NCBI GenBank assembly: GCA_026745465.1
Contig: JACYXH010000802.1
Location: 3,757,758-3,821,757, forward strand
Direction of reading: 5' to 3'
DNA from: Lota lota
Lineage: Eukaryota; Chordata; Actinopteri; Gadiformes; Lotidae
DNA length: 64,000 nt
In this document: piece after piece, positions 23,071-38,300 of the stretch
How the letters are laid out: each line of letters begins with the position of its first letter
Position numbering within the stretch: position 1 is the first letter of the stretch
Program-made: the position numbers and the translations under genes
Notes under the pieces: generated by a model
Databases searched by the model: none
The model's input: the letters and a program-made list of their open reading frames with translations, nothing else
Told to the model about the DNA's origin: nothing

Positions 23071-23757
23071 GTCATATGATAAAACCAAGATTGTCAGCTA
23101 TTCATTTCTAACTACTGAATCACAGCAAAACGATTCAACAAAACTTTTCTTCTTCTGACCATTGTAAACACAGTGACGACCTCGCTCCTTGGTGCGTTGT
23201 CACCGACCCAGTAGTGGTACACTCCCCTCGCGCCTCCAATTACCCCCCACTCCTACTCTCTCTTCATCTGATCTCGACAGGGGAGCGAGCTCTAAGAAGC
23301 TGCTAGATTTAGTGAACGCTTAATAAGTCAATACAGGACTGCACTAAGGTCATGTGTCTTCTTGTTGTATTTGGTTTCATTGCTCAATCAGATTTGACAG
23401 ATTGTTGGTCCTATATGGGAGGGAGAGGAGTGGCTTTTTAGTGGGGATTTTTAAGGATGTATAATGAAAACTATTTTGTCAATTTTAAGGAGGTTATGAG
23501 CCTCCCCTATTATGTCATGTCATAGTTTTAATATATTATATTCATGCTTATAAAATGGCGACTGTCTCTATGTGTGTGTGAGGAGGTTTAGTTGTGGAGT
23601 CCCTGACTGCCCACCACACCTGTTCCTCAATAAAAACACAACAGAGGTCATAAAATGCACCTCCAACCCAGCAGACGAGCATCACCCAATGATCTATCGT
23701 CATTCTGGAGCTGTGGGCTCCAGAATGACTGCATGTGCAGTCTGTCTGTCTGCATGT

Positions 23758-25086
<1,329 letters not shown>

Positions 25087-25094
25087 TATAAATA
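25087..25094 (+). promoter_or_regulatory. TATA-like box TATAAATA
   Basis: Good TATA match between a CT and a TA repeat, about 400 bp before the first uORF of the downstream gene. It may be incidental to the TA repeat. Confidence 0.3.
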
Positions 25095-25215
25095 TATATA
25101 TATATATATATTTCCCAGCAACCCTGTCACATGTGAGGGTACTGCCTAAAATAAGCCACACCTCCTTACATCCTCCTCCCACTACACACACGCATAGACA
25201 TACACACAAGCTCCC

Positions 25216-25260
<45 letters not shown>

Positions 25261-25488
25261 GACACAGACACACACCCCACCCCTCCTTCACTGCCCAGCT
25301 GGAGGAGTGGAGACTCACACTCTTCCTCCCATGCTCACTGACACACTGTCTCTCCCACACACACACACTCTCCCTCACACACTCTCAGAGAGAGTGAGAA
25401 AGCGCAGGCACAGCCAGCACGAACGAGAGAGAGCTAGAGGAGCTGGAGCTGGCAGTGGAGTGAGGATCAGGAGAGACCCCACGGCACC

Positions 25489-25566
25489 ATGACCTCCCTC
25501 TGGGGAGACCCTTCAGGCTGTAGCCTCAGTACCCCAGGAGCTCCCCACCCATGGCTGGACTACTAA
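25489..25566 (+). other. Upstream ORF 1 (25 codons)
   Basis: ATG in strong Kozak context (GGCACCATGA) followed by 25 codons and TAA: MTSLWGDPSGCSLSTPGA... It ends 210 nt before the main ATG. Candidate translational repressor if this region is transcribed. Confidence 0.4.
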
Positions 25567-25578
25567 ACCTCCTGGAGA

Positions 25579-25604
25579 CCCCCCCCCCCCCCCCCCCCCC
25601 CCCC
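25579..25604. repeat. C26 homopolymer
   Basis: 26 consecutive C on the plus strand, in the predicted leader between uORF 1 and uORF 2. Confidence 0.97.
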
Positions 25605-25683
25605 GCTCCCCAGACCTGGACCAAAGCTGAACCGTAACGAAGAAGAAGACTTGGAAACGTTTAACTGCTAACGGCGGGACATC

Positions 25684-25698
25684 ATGAGGAGACGTTGA
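25684..25698 (+). other. Upstream ORF 2 (MRRR-stop)
   Basis: ATG AGG AGA CGT TGA, a four-codon minimal uORF 77 nt before the main ATG. Confidence 0.35.
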
Positions 25699-25775
25699 GG
25701 ACGTTTTGGGTTGTTTTTGTTTTCTTGTCGTCTTTTTGGTTGTTTCTGGTAGCTGGGATTATCTCTATCATCGTC

Positions 25776-25857
25776 ATGAGTTTGAAGAGGAGAAAGGCTG
25801 GCTTGGGGTTCACCTCCTGGCAGAGGTCGTTCTCCATCCTGGCCCCGTGGAGGAAAG
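25776..25857 (+). CDS. C8orf58-like exon 1 (start exon)
   Basis: [20 protein letters not shown] then ILAPWRK, plus one base; donor GTAAGG. The basic-aromatic opening links in phase to exon 2 ([10 protein letters not shown]). It is the nearest good ATG upstream of exon 2 that fits, but an alternative first exon inside the long intron is possible. Confidence 0.6.
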
Positions 25858-27778
25858 GTAAGGGCTTCTCCTCCTCCTCCTCCTCCTCCTCCTCCTCCCC
25901 CTCGCTCCTCTCCTCTTCTTCCCTCAGTGAAGTCGTAACTCCCCAATTATAGCTGAGGTGTCTGGTCGGAGGAGATGTGGCGTTAAAAGAGCGAGAGCTG
26001 TAATTTACATCAAGGTGCTCTTCCTTCTCTTCTCCTGTTTGGTAACATGAGTGGAGTTCTGCTTCAGACGTTTGGGGCTTCAGTCTTTCATCTGCCATGC
26101 CGACACTCTCATCATCAGGGTGCCCCTGTCTCCTTCTTCCCCCGACGGGTGTTTTCTTCCACCTGGCACACAAACACAGAGATGTGTCCTGCTAGGGGAT
26201 CCCACGGTTTGATTAGTGGTTGGTGTTCCTCTGTAAGTACCCGTGTGTGTGTGTCAACCAGGGAACTGATTTAAACAGTGAGTGCTAGCCCTGTGATCTG
26301 TACTCGATGGTCGGTGTCTCGGTTTGCTAAATCGAGTTGGAACGTTATTTGACACAGCTGCTCCAGCTCTGAACATTGGATAAGTGTTCAATTGGAGCCA
26401 CGAGTTGTGAAGCAGAAAGAGTAAGTGACTTTGGATTGTAGAGGAGGTGCTGTGGCTGTTGATTTAACAATTTGAAGACAGAGTCAAATGGGCTTGCCAA
26501 ACGCAGGTGTTTGAAAAGTTCAACCGATGAAAACAAAGTGAAGAGTTGTACCCCAAAGCTACTTCATCGCACTGTGGGGATAATGAACAGAGGTAAGGGG
26601 GCAGGACAGTGTAGTGGCTAGGGTGTTCCACTCCCTGCGGAAAGGTACTAGGTTTGATACCCAATGCCCAATGTCAGCCTACCTGTAGGCTTCTTTCAGC
26701 AAGAAGACTCCTAACCCCTTCCTGCTGCCTAATGACATGTGTCTGAATACTCTTGTTAGTTGCCTTGGACGAAAACGCACAACGACTAAATATAGAACAC
26801 ATGTATAAAGACGAATTGAGTTCACATAATGTTGATACAAATAAACAAGAGTCCCACTCCTCTTCTAAATAAATAAATAGATGAGGTTTTATTCATGCAG
26901 CATAGCATTTCTGTAACAGAATAATCTGAATTAGAATCAGTATCAACAATCAGAAAGACTTTCATTGCCAAATTTGCTTTCACGTCTAAGGAATTTGCTG
27001 TGGTGTATTGGTGCAGAAATATAAGATCCTGAACTGTGGTGTGTGGGGTGTGTGGGGGTCCAGCAGCCTGACAATGTCTCAACTCAAGTCATACAACAAG
27101 ACGGACAGCAGAATGAATGCTCTGTGGTGGTAACATCCAAGCTACAAGCTCAGCCCACCATGAGGAGATATCAGACCACCAAGCCAAACATGGTAGTGAG
27201 CACAGCAGATTTATGTAAGAAAACGACACACTGGTGCCCTTATTTTACCTCATTACTTCTAGCTCACGTTCAGCAGCTGGGAGAGCTCTTCTGTGTGTGT
27301 GTGTGCATCTGTGTGTGTGTGTGTGTGTGTGTGTTTGTTTGTGTGTGTATGCGTGTGTTTCTACCTCATGGACCACGGTAAAACCACACACTTCATTTCC
27401 ACACCAGTCCATCCCTACAGTCTTCCTGTTCCACTGCATTCCACATGTAGGCTGTGAGCAGATAACAGAACAACAAATCAATCCATTCATTGTCACGCAT
27501 CACCCTTGAGTTGGTTTAATGTTAATAATCAATAATCATTGATTATAATAAGTCTTCAGTTTGGAGAATTATAAACATGCCACTTTTTGAAGATAAATGT
27601 AAACCTACAATAACTTTCCACTCTGTACTGATAGATTAAATCACATCGAGCCAAATCACATCTATTAAAACTGTAATGTAATGAGATATTTCATTATGAG
27701 CCGAACTGCCTCCGAAAAGAGATGCATCCAAGAGAACAGTGTGTTTGTGTATGTGTGTGTGTGTGTGTGTTTGTGTAT

Positions 27779-27852
<74 letters not shown>

Positions 27853-28391
27853 ACATGTGTGTTAGTACAACCTCTATTCTTGCTGGAGCACTGGTTGAAA
27901 CCGCACATGTCAAGAGAAAATATTCAATTTGTTTCATTATGTGAGGGAGAGATGTTTCATTATGTGAGTCCCCCAAAACCCCATGTGGGTTTTGGGGGAC
28001 TTTTCCTTTGAGCCTTGGTGAGGGTTTAGGGTTGGGGGGTGTCATATAATGTGAGGCCTGTGAAACTCTGTGAGACTGTAGCTGTGATAAACAGCTGTAC
28101 AAATTAGCTTGACCTGACTGAGACAGAGGAATAAAGCCCATTGTTGCCATTGTGCCCGAAGAAGTTATTTGCCATGGGTTTGGAGGGGACACGACCGCGA
28201 TTATAAAGATATCGCCTCACATTGTGTACAATTACAGACAGAGCCTTTATTGGCCTTTCCTTGTATACTTACAAGCCGTCATTCGATCGCTGTAGGGAGA
28301 GAAGGAGGAGGTTTAGGGAACTGATATGCCACTGTACAGCTTCCTGGCATAGAGAGCAAACACTAGACACACATACACACAAGCACACACA

Positions 28392-28430
<39 letters not shown>

Positions 28431-30786
28431 CTTGATGGAATGTGTTCAGGTTCAAGTTGTCAGAGCAGCTTTTCCACCCAAGAGTGTGAAAACTGCGAGG
28501 AGCAACTGAAATGTGTTGTGCCACTCTGTCTCTTTCAACACGGCTTCAGGGAACGCCCCTTCCAGATCGTGACTCAGGCCGTGAAATATGCCAACGTGAG
28601 CTGAGGGCGGAGGAGTTCTCCTGACACACACAACTAAGCCTTTCATGTTGGTGTATTGAAGAGTATTAAGGGTGGAAGATGTTGACTCACACTTTTACAT
28701 TTCCTCAGATGCATCACTGGGGGCTGAGAGGAGGGTGGGGTGGGGGTTGGGGGGAGTGGAACGGTACAGAGCTCCTGTGCATTCCTACCTTATCCTGTGT
28801 CTGATAAGGGAAGACGCTGGGAAGATCTCTTAAGTGGACTGGAAGGGATTGTAAGAGTGATGATGGGGAAGGTGGTTGGAGTGGTGGTGGTGGTGGTGGT
28901 AGTGGTGGTGGAGAAAGTGTTGGTAGTGATGGTGGAGAAGATGGTGGTTGGGGGTCGTGGTGGAGGGAGGTGACGGTGGTGATTATAGGGCTGCTGTTTG
29001 TGGTAGTGGAGTTGGTGATGGTAAGGGATGGTGTTGATGGTGGTGGTATGCGGTGATGTTAGTGGTCGTGGCGGTCTCTAGGAGTGCTGGTTGTGGTTAA
29101 AAGGGGGTGGACGTTGTAGGGTGGTGGTGGTAGGGGATGTGCTGCTTGTGGTGGTAGGGGGTGGAAGGAGCTGGCAGCTGGGGTGACTGGACGTTAGTGT
29201 GAGTTGATAAGGAGGAGAGGGGGTGCTGGGTCTGGGAAGTGTCTGGAGAGGGTTGGTGATATGGAAGTCAGGGGAGGAAGGAGGAGGAAGTGGAGGAGGA
29301 GGAGGTTGAGGTGAGCGAGGTGGAGGAGGATCTCAGTATACCAGAGACAACTGAGGAGGGGGTGCTTGTGCTTTTATTTGGGGGGGAGGGGGTTGCGAGT
29401 GATGGGCAGGGGGGAGAGAGGGAAGAAGGGGAAGAGGGGGAAGAGGGGGGAGAGGGGGGAGAGGGGTATGTCACACCTAACTGCCCCATCAGAAGCGTCT
29501 GGTTTGTGTCACCTGACACAAGCTTCTTCGGCCCCTCGGGGTCCCAGGAAGACGAAGACGCTTGGATGTCAGGGGCCTGGTGATTGCTGGTTGTCAGTTT
29601 ATGAGGAAATAAGGGGAACTTAGTTCCAGGCCAAATCTGAGGTTGACGATTTCTGAGGAGGGAAGTTTAATTCCCATTTTCCAGTTGGCCAGTGTTTAGA
29701 CCACATAATTCACTGGTCCTGAATTCCCACTCAACATAAACCAGCCCAAAAGACAGGTACATGTGTCTAAATATTTACAGAGCATTAAACTATCACGTTC
29801 ATGGCTACACTAGTGTACACTTATCCTTCTGTGTTTCGTTATGGACGTGGTTATATATTTAATACATATTTAGTATTAAAACAAACAGAACATTCACAAA
29901 TTACTGTGATAGTTATGCTTAACTGTCTTGTTGTAATGATTGTAGAAAGACAATCCTTATCAACATTAAAATAATAAATGTATATGATAGTTTATACTTA
30001 TATACTTGTTCTGTGTATATCAACTTAAACTGGTGTCCTCAACTGCTTCAGTAAATCTATTTGTAGAATATAAAAATCTACACTACACTAAATTTACATT
30101 TTACATTTTAGTTTAATTTGTCGGTGGTCATATGAAATATAAAGATTTGGATTTAGTTTTTGAACTCATCCTCCATTTAAAACAGCGCTTACGAGTCAAA
30201 CTTGAATCACTGTATATGTATCACGAAGCTACGTACTGTTCACAAACTGTGCAGAAAACGTCCTAGAAATGTCTTCATTCTAACCTCCATCTGAGGGTCT
30301 TGTTCCGGTAACACCCTTAAGATGGGTCTGAAAGGAGGGGAGGTGGGGAGGGGGATGGGGGATGGTGACTGGTGGTCATTCCTCCCGGCCGCTGACCACC
30401 CAGACAGGGAGTAGAAGAAACAACACACCCACAATCCAACAGGTCGTAAAAATAGCCGTCCTGTCACAACCTGTTGGTGACCTGTCCTGTGCAGAGGTGG
30501 AGGGGGCTGACCAAAGAGCTAAGTCCTCATGGGCTTCTGCATGCCTGCACAACCCCCTTCCCCCACCCCAACCTCCGCCAATCACCCCAGGACCTCCCAA
30601 AGACCGCCATTAGCATGAAGCTACACAACCCACCTGCTGAGAGAGGAGCTTTATTCAGTTTTAGTAAAGTACACACATACATAAATATGTATATATTCAC
30701 ACACGCATAGTCATGCACATCCACAGTCAGCAACACACACACTGAATCCTATTTCGAATAGTCATACACACACTTCAAAGACATAA

Positions 30787-30817
<31 letters not shown>

Positions 30818-30967
30818 GAGTGTGTGAGTGTGTGTGTGTATGTGTGTGTGTGACCGTGTCGGTGTGTGTGTGTTGTGGTCCAGGTGTGATATGGCTGTCT
30901 GGTGCATCCATCACCTGTTAAGGAAACGGAAAAGGAATATACAGGTGAAAGAGACTCAGGGGGTTTC

Positions 30968-31014
<47 letters not shown>

Positions 31015-32294
31015 CAACATACACACACACACATATAAACACACACACACACAAACTTATACATACACAATACACACACATATAACCACACACACACACA
31101 AACGGTCATGAGCACATACACACACATATGCAAACAAACTCACGCACACACACATGGTCATACACAATAACAGTAATGCACACAAACACACACACAAATA
31201 GTCACACACTTACCTACATTTTAACTATTGTTCTCAAGCACGTACATACAGCTACTCTCAGTACACCAATCACCAACCTAAATCCAACACAAACACACAC
31301 ATACACACACACAAACCCACACACACTTGGCCCAGTGACCCCAGACCCCTCCACTCAGCCTCTGGCAGGCTCCTGTCCCAGCGACCATCCAGGCTGCCAG
31401 GCAGCTTAGACCTTTGTCCCATGCAGCTCAACCTCAGGCCCAGGCTTCTGAGGAGGGGGCCCGGAAAGGCCAATCCTCCGGCTTTAGCAGGAGAAGAAGA
31501 AGAAATCCTACCCCAAATACGTGCACACACAAACACATGCACACACACACCCTCAGCAAGACACTGGAAACATCCCTGCGTAAAAATAAATAAATCCTTT
31601 GGCAGCCCCCAGTGACAACATCTTGACTATGAGGAATGTTCGGGCTGATGCTGGATCTTAGCGAAGGACGGCCACGGTTGGCTGACCCTAGAACGAGGGG
31701 GGATGGGAGAAGGGGGTAGTAGTGCAGGAGGGGAGGGGGGAGGGGGGGAGGGGGGAGGGGGGAGGGGGGGTTGGAGGTTTGTCAGGGTGGAGGTGGACAA
31801 TGGTGGAGGAGATTGGGGCTGGAGGTGGATGGGAGGGGATGTGGGAGGAGGAATAATTGTGTGCAGGCGGTGAGATCAGGATGGGGGAGATGGAGGAGTG
31901 TGGGGGTGCAGGGGATCAGGGGGTGTAGGAGGAGGTGTGTGCGGATGGATGTGAGTAGGGTGATCGGGGTGTGTAGGAGGTGTGGTGTGAGAGAGGGGGG
32001 ATAGGCAGTGTAGAGGGTTTTGTTGGTGTGGGGGTGATCGGGGGACCAAGGATGCATTTGTGGATGGAGGTGATCGGTGGGTGTAGGTGGTACTGTGTGT
32101 GTGTCGGTTGAGGTGTGTGGAGGTGAGATCAGGATGTGTCCTCTGGCCGGGACCGGCATAATGACATGTTTTGGAGGTCTATTCCGGGACACAGAATGGA
32201 AACAGGCTGACTCAGGACGGAGCGAGACAATTAAAGGATAGAATATCTTGTTTGTGTTGTGACACTGGAGCACCTGCGCTAGTGTTATCTGCAC

Positions 32295-32328
<34 letters not shown>

Positions 32329-35300
32329 GGGGGGGGGGGGTCAGTTAGCATCACAATAGCAGATGTTGAGTGACATGGCTGAGCTGGTGAGGTGATTTCA
32401 GCGTGTAATTACAGTCTACCTGCGCTCTGTTGTTATTGTCTGGAGGTCCTTCACAGGGAGATAATGGCATGGGAAAAAGAGGATAAGACAGCGGTTATTT
32501 TGTTTTCCCGTATCTCTGCAGACGCATCGTTCGCTGTAAATTCAGGAGAGAGCCGCCAGAGTCCTTCTTATTTTCGACATTCCTGCGGTGGCGACGGAGG
32601 ATTATGACTTATCTATCCTCAGGTTTCATCTCCAAACTGTTAATTAAGGAACAGATGGCAGTTGCAGGATAAACAGGTTTATAACAACCCCCTACTCCCA
32701 CCCCTCCTCCACGTCCGACACCTCTCTGCTTCCACATATTAACCGCATAAAAAATTATTTGTCGAGAAACCGGCCAGCGTAAGCAAGATTTTGAAAGTAT
32801 CCAACTGAAAAAATCACACCCTCCCATTCAGGCCTTCCTCTAAAGTCACTCCCCCAAAACAAATGAATAGCTTGCTAGCTTTAGCAATAGTTCTGCCCAG
32901 CCTTGTGGAATACTCTGGTCGTACGCGATGAGTGCACGGGCAGATTGCGCTCAGGTAGGTAGGTAGGTAGACAGACAGGTAGAATATCCAATAATTTCAT
33001 TTAGGGCCGATTTAAATGATTGGACAGGCTTATTACAGGCCTGCGACAGCCACAGATACCAGATTATTTTTCTTTTTTTGCCAGAGGAGTTGATTTATTG
33101 ATTGATGTCAGGATGTAAAGAGAATTTGTAGAAATACGACAAAAAATGCTTCGAAAAGAAATGTTCCACCCTAGCTTTAAAGCCACGTCACTCAAAGCAT
33201 TACTGAAAAACGTAACAGAAAACAACAAAATACTCCTATTTCCTTGATTAGATTTACAGCACTATTTGGCAGACATAGACAAAGTTTTGGCCCGTTTAAA
33301 GGCTAAATATTTGTTCTGTAAATATTAAATCATCCCTCTCATTCTTCATGAATAGGACATCCTGAATTCATGAAGAGTGAAACTAAATGGCGTAATCTTT
33401 TAGTATAAAGGTTACGATGATACTGGTATCAACTCTAACTGTAAAACACACAATACATTGCACAAGAGAGCAGGATTTAATAAAGGGGACAGAACATTCT
33501 TTGCCATTCATTCCATTTCAAATCCGGCGTAGCTGATGACCTACATTCTGGTGTTTGTGTTTTGATCCAGCGCTTGCCTCTGTTGAACTCATGGTGCTCT
33601 TTCTCTCACGGGAGATATTGCATTTCTCCAGGGTGCCTGCTAAGTTGCTATACGTTGCTATAAGAGAGGTCATGTGTACTTCCCATTGATTGAAAATATT
33701 TGAGGGATTTAGAATGGTTATTGCTTGTCGAGGACTTACAAACGTCAAGCGCACATTGCCTTGATTCAAATTCCCAAATATGTGACGTTATTATGTATTT
33801 GAGTGTATAGTTAGTAATTTACCTAAATGTATTGTCGCTCCGATATTGATCGTATGCTTTGATTGTCCTCAGTCTCACTTGGAACTGGCCTTGGATAAAA
33901 GCATCTGCTGAATGAATGATAGTAATTGTCTGGTATCCTCTCTTCTCCAGCTGCCCTGATTTGTAGTGCTGGGATGAGTCTAACGGGAGAGCAGCTACAG
34001 GTGTCAGGTGGACTGTTAACGCGCCGGTGTGAAACACCTGGAGTGAAATCATGTCCTACTAACCCTTCAGTTAATGCATTACATATAGCGTTACATCTGT
34101 ATTCATGAAATTAAACCGTGCAAGTGGTGCAGAGTTTAACGGAAGTGTGTTGACAGAAGTGTGTCAGGGTCTGAGCAGGAACGTCTCACCGATGTGGCAA
34201 GAGAAATGAATAGCAATGTGAGATCATTGTTTTGTGTATTGTTGGTTTGATGTTTGTCTGGTTGTTCGTTGATTGTTTGGCAGGTTGATATGTTGGCTAT
34301 TTGGTTTGACTATTGGGTGGTTGAATGGATGGTTGGTTTGGGTAGTTGTTTGGTTGGTCTGTTAATAGCTGGTTGGTGGTTGGTTAGTTTATTGTGTGGT
34401 CTGGTGGCAGGTTTATTAGTTTACTTATTTTTTGATTATTTTGAACATCTGTGTTGAGTTGTATCTCTAGTCTCTGCATGAAACACAGTAGGGTCATTTT
34501 GCAGTGAGTTAGTCTTTACAATATCTACTGCAGTCATTACAAAATGGTACCTCACCAGCCATGTGCATGTGTGTGCATGCACACGCGTCTTTACGACATC
34601 ATCACGGTTGTTTGTGTAATTACTCTGAGTGGTGTCATCATCATGTTAAAACAGTACTTCGGGGCATGTACTACACAAGAGATGGAGAAGAACGAAAACA
34701 AAGCCATCACAGGGGTGTTTGTCACTCCCTGGACCTTTTGAGGTCATCCTGGAGAAACAAAGGAGCCTCAGCGAGAGACGAGGCTGGTCTCGTTGCTGGA
34801 GCTTCACCCGTGAAACGGTTTAATAGCTGTTTCCCAGCATTCATAGAAAACAGGAAGTGGGTGTCTTTGCTTCCGCTCAGAGATCATGTGAGTTATGTAT
34901 AGCCGCTGTTTCTGTTTGCTTTCAAACTGAAAATCCAAGTTCAGGCATTTTGAGTTTTCCCACTTCTAGAAAACATATCCATAACAAACATAGAACACTA
35001 CAAGCCACTATACAACAGTCTCAGTGTGTTATAGCTAATAAATAATATAAAATACATCCGATAGGCATAGCACAGATTATTTGTTGTAATTGGAAGTTTT
35101 GCGTAATATTAGGAGGTGTTTTTGGCTTCATGGTTGTGATAGCTACCGGAAATATGAAAAATGAATTCTCATCACTGTAATAGTGGCCGCTTTTTCCTAT
35201 TTATTTCACTCCTAAATTATGAAAACTTGTTTGAGCTCCTCTTATCTCTGAACCCCTTGTATTTCTACAACAGTGCACAACTTTATCATTGGCTGGCACC

Positions 35301-38300
35301 TGTGAAAAAAACTGTTTTCTTTGGAAAACAGTGGTGTTGATGTTTATAAAAAGAAGAGAGATAGAGCCTGGTTCTGGTCCAGGGCTGGTATCACTCCAGC
35401 AGACCTGCTCTGCTGCTATCGCTGTTTTAGCAGAGCTGTCCTCCTATCACAGAACACTGCAATCCCAACAGGGGTCTTTTATTTTCTCAAACTGATGGCA
35501 AACAGGACAGAGTCGCTGTTTTGGTGCCCCAGAAATCAAAACAAGGCATAAAAAAAAATATATAGCTTCAGCGTGAAATAAAACAGTGATCCGTGTGTTG
35601 TTTCAGACATTCTATGTAAAAAAAGAACAGCCAAAACCCCACAAGTTTGATATTTGTACAATTTCTAATGATTGTATAATTTCTTATGACACATGCTGTT
35701 TGCTATGGTACGCTACGCTATGACTTGTATGGCTGTGGTACTGAAACGTCCATGGAGTTAACAAGTAGATACTGTTTCAGTCTTTTTGTTTCTTTCCAAC
35801 TGTCCTTCTCCAACATGCATACTGTCAACTTCTCGACCACCAAAAAAAGAAGCCATTAAATGTTTACACTTTTCCATATACATGCCCACATTAGAGAATA
35901 AATTAATAAATAATTTTATTAATTTAAATAAATAAAAAGTACATTTTCTCTTTTTTACCCAGAAGACAGCTAGCCTATCCAGTCTAAATAGACATCAGAT
36001 TGTTTTTATCCAAAAGAGAACAGTTTCCATTGCCTGAGTTTCTCTCAAGAGCAAACAGAAACTCTGGATGTACAACTTCAAAGCGCTTTATAATCTCATA
36101 TTTGCCTTGGGAAGATATCTGATTCACGTGGGCAGAAAGATGCCAGACCTTGTCTATTGTTCAGGTGTGATTTCACAGCAGGGGAACTACCCCCACCTCA
36201 AATAGCCGCTTTCATGAGGTTGCATGTGCAGTTAGCGGTTAGTTAAGCTACTTAGTTACGGCTAGTAGTTACGGCTACTAGTGATTTAGAAAGTTATGGT
36301 TTATATCTACCAATTATTCAATAAATGACCATGGTAGTGATTAAATAATTTGGTGATTTAAACTTATTTGGATGTTGTTCCAGGGACAACTATTGGGAGC
36401 GAAATATTTTAGTTTTGTGTAAAGTTAGCTAGATTGTATGAGAACAGAAAATAAAAGTACATGTGAAGGACTAGACAGCTAGTGAGGTAATTGAACTGAA
36501 CACAAAAGTGTAAAATGTGAGGGACAGGCAGGCGTATCTGATGGCTTTGAGCAGGAAACAGGAGAGGCCACATATGAGTGCTCCCTGTAATGGTATTAGA
36601 TGGAGCTCCACATCAAAGCTGGACAGTTATGTAGAACGGACGGACGGACAGACAGTGTGTGTCCTATGGCATTTGTGAGCCCCCCCCCCCCCGAGTTGAA
36701 GAATGCAGGCTTGTTTAAGTGCAAAGCCGAAGACCTTCGGTATGGAATATTTGTCTGTCAGTAGATGCATATTTAGACGGTGCCCGTACTTCATTCACGG
36801 TCTAAAGAACCAACCCACAAAAAAAATTACCTTTAGCTGAAGTATGCCGCACAAAAAGGGAGGTTTTAAATGCCAAGGTATTTCCCATTCCTCCAACCGG
36901 CAAACAAGATAATGTTGTTTTAAATAGTTCAACTTCCATCCAGGTACTTATATGCATGACTTGAAATTACCTTTAATTGTCATTTAATTGGACTAATCAA
37001 AGAGCAATTATCCAACTAGCACAGCAATCAAGGGAGTAGTCAAATCCCTATTGGAAGATGCCATTGGGCAATGTTAGTTTTTATGGTAATTAACAACACC
37101 TGACACCAATTGGAGTTAATTCAAGAAGATAAGTACGATGACCTGTTGTCCCCAGAGAGTGGTCTTACTGTGTTCAAAATGTAATGTATTTTTATTCTCC
37201 TCTGTCTTCCAGGTAAAGGGGACATGTTACTGGACAGTGAGGTTGTCCTCACCAAAATGAAGATCTTCCAGAACTTCAGCGAGAAGCTCCTCGTTTCGGA
37301 GGACTCCTTCTCCACCTCCTCCTGCTCCGTGTCCGTCTGCGAGCAAGAGGTCTCAGAGCCGAATAGAACCTCAGAGGAGAACCCCCACCTCAACGAAGGG
37401 CCCAGCTCACCTTCGGAGGATGCCGGTTCCAACTACTTGTGCGCCATATTCTCAGACTCACAGCTGCCCCGGCTGTACAAGTTTGAGTCTGAGGACTCGG
37501 GCGTGGAGCTGCCCAGCGGCGCCAACTCCCCGTCCACGCCTACAGGCTCGGAGCAGAGCTTCGTGGTGCACAGCCGAGAGTCTTCGTGCGACTCCTGCCG
37601 CCTAAATGCTTCAGCGCTCGTTTCCGACCAGCGGATATCGTCAAGCAAAACGTGTGAGTCGGAGGAGAACCAAACCACAGGTTCGTCCACGGATGCTGAT
37701 GGCGATGGCGTTGGCGACGACGTTGAGGACACCCTTCTCCAATCAACAATGACGGAGGAGGAGCTCAGTTTTTGCATCCAGCAGACGGACGTGACTGTAG
37801 TCGAGGACCTGGTGGAGGCCTGTTGTGGAGATCTTCTTGAAAGATCTCCAGATTCCGTTGTTCAGGTTGTGGGTTCTGAAACTCAAGCGGCGGTTGAGGA
37901 GGAGGAGATGAGACCAAGCGAACAGCCCAATATGGAGCTCCGAGATGGCGAGGAAGAGGAAGATGTGTTCCATCCAATGACATCAGCCCTGAGGAAGAGC
38001 AGTACGAGTGACAGCCTGGAGGAGTACATGGACGAGTGCTGCCGACTCAGCGAGGTAGGAGACTTATTCATGTTGGTGTAGGAGACATCTTCAGGTTCTG
38101 CTATGTTCTTCTAGGAGACAATGTCTTGTCACCATAGGAGATATGTTCCACTAGGACACATCTTGATGTTGGTGTGCATCTAAGGCTGGATATGAAACAG
38201 ATTAGAAGAACCATTGCTACTGAAGAGCAATTTCTCTGAATCACATAGTAGTGTGAAAAGAAAGTTCTATCTAGCACATTTCTGGCCCAGGCTGGACAAT

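Larger units (their letters stand above)
25120..25775 (+). other. Probable 5'UTR region of the C8orf58-like gene
   Basis: Sequence before the likely start at 25776, rich in CT/CA/GA tracts and ending in the first-exon coding part. It holds two upstream ORFs and a C26 run. The transcript start is unknown, so the left limit is a guess. Confidence 0.4.
25858..37212 (+). other. C8orf58-like intron 1 (11.4 kb)
   Basis: No supported exon. Holds (CTC)n just inside the donor, a SINE at 26600-26800, GT/CA microsatellites (27300, 27740, 28370, 30970-31330), a 35-nt hairpin (27967-28001), GGT- and GGA-rich tracts (28860-29480), a G-run cluster (31725-31770), TTGG-rich degenerate repeat (34225-34440), a (AGGT)n run near 32953, and a C tract near 36680. 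Alternative promoters are possible but not visible. Confidence 0.7.

Noticed and set aside
25133-25492. 119-codon ORF upstream of the C8orf58-like start
   Set aside because: Driven by CT and CA repeats with no family resemblance; treated as leader sequence.
26600-26670. tRNA gene
   Set aside because: A/B boxes are present but no cloverleaf or anticodon stem; it is a SINE head. The same applies to 61685-61755.
29268-29583. Glu/Gly-rich and Ser/Pro-rich ORFs
   Set aside because: GGA tract artefacts.
37224-38081. 285-codon ORF taken as an intronless gene
   Set aside because: A good acceptor precedes it, a GTAGGA donor ends it, and downstream exons continue in phase, so it is exon 2 of a larger gene.
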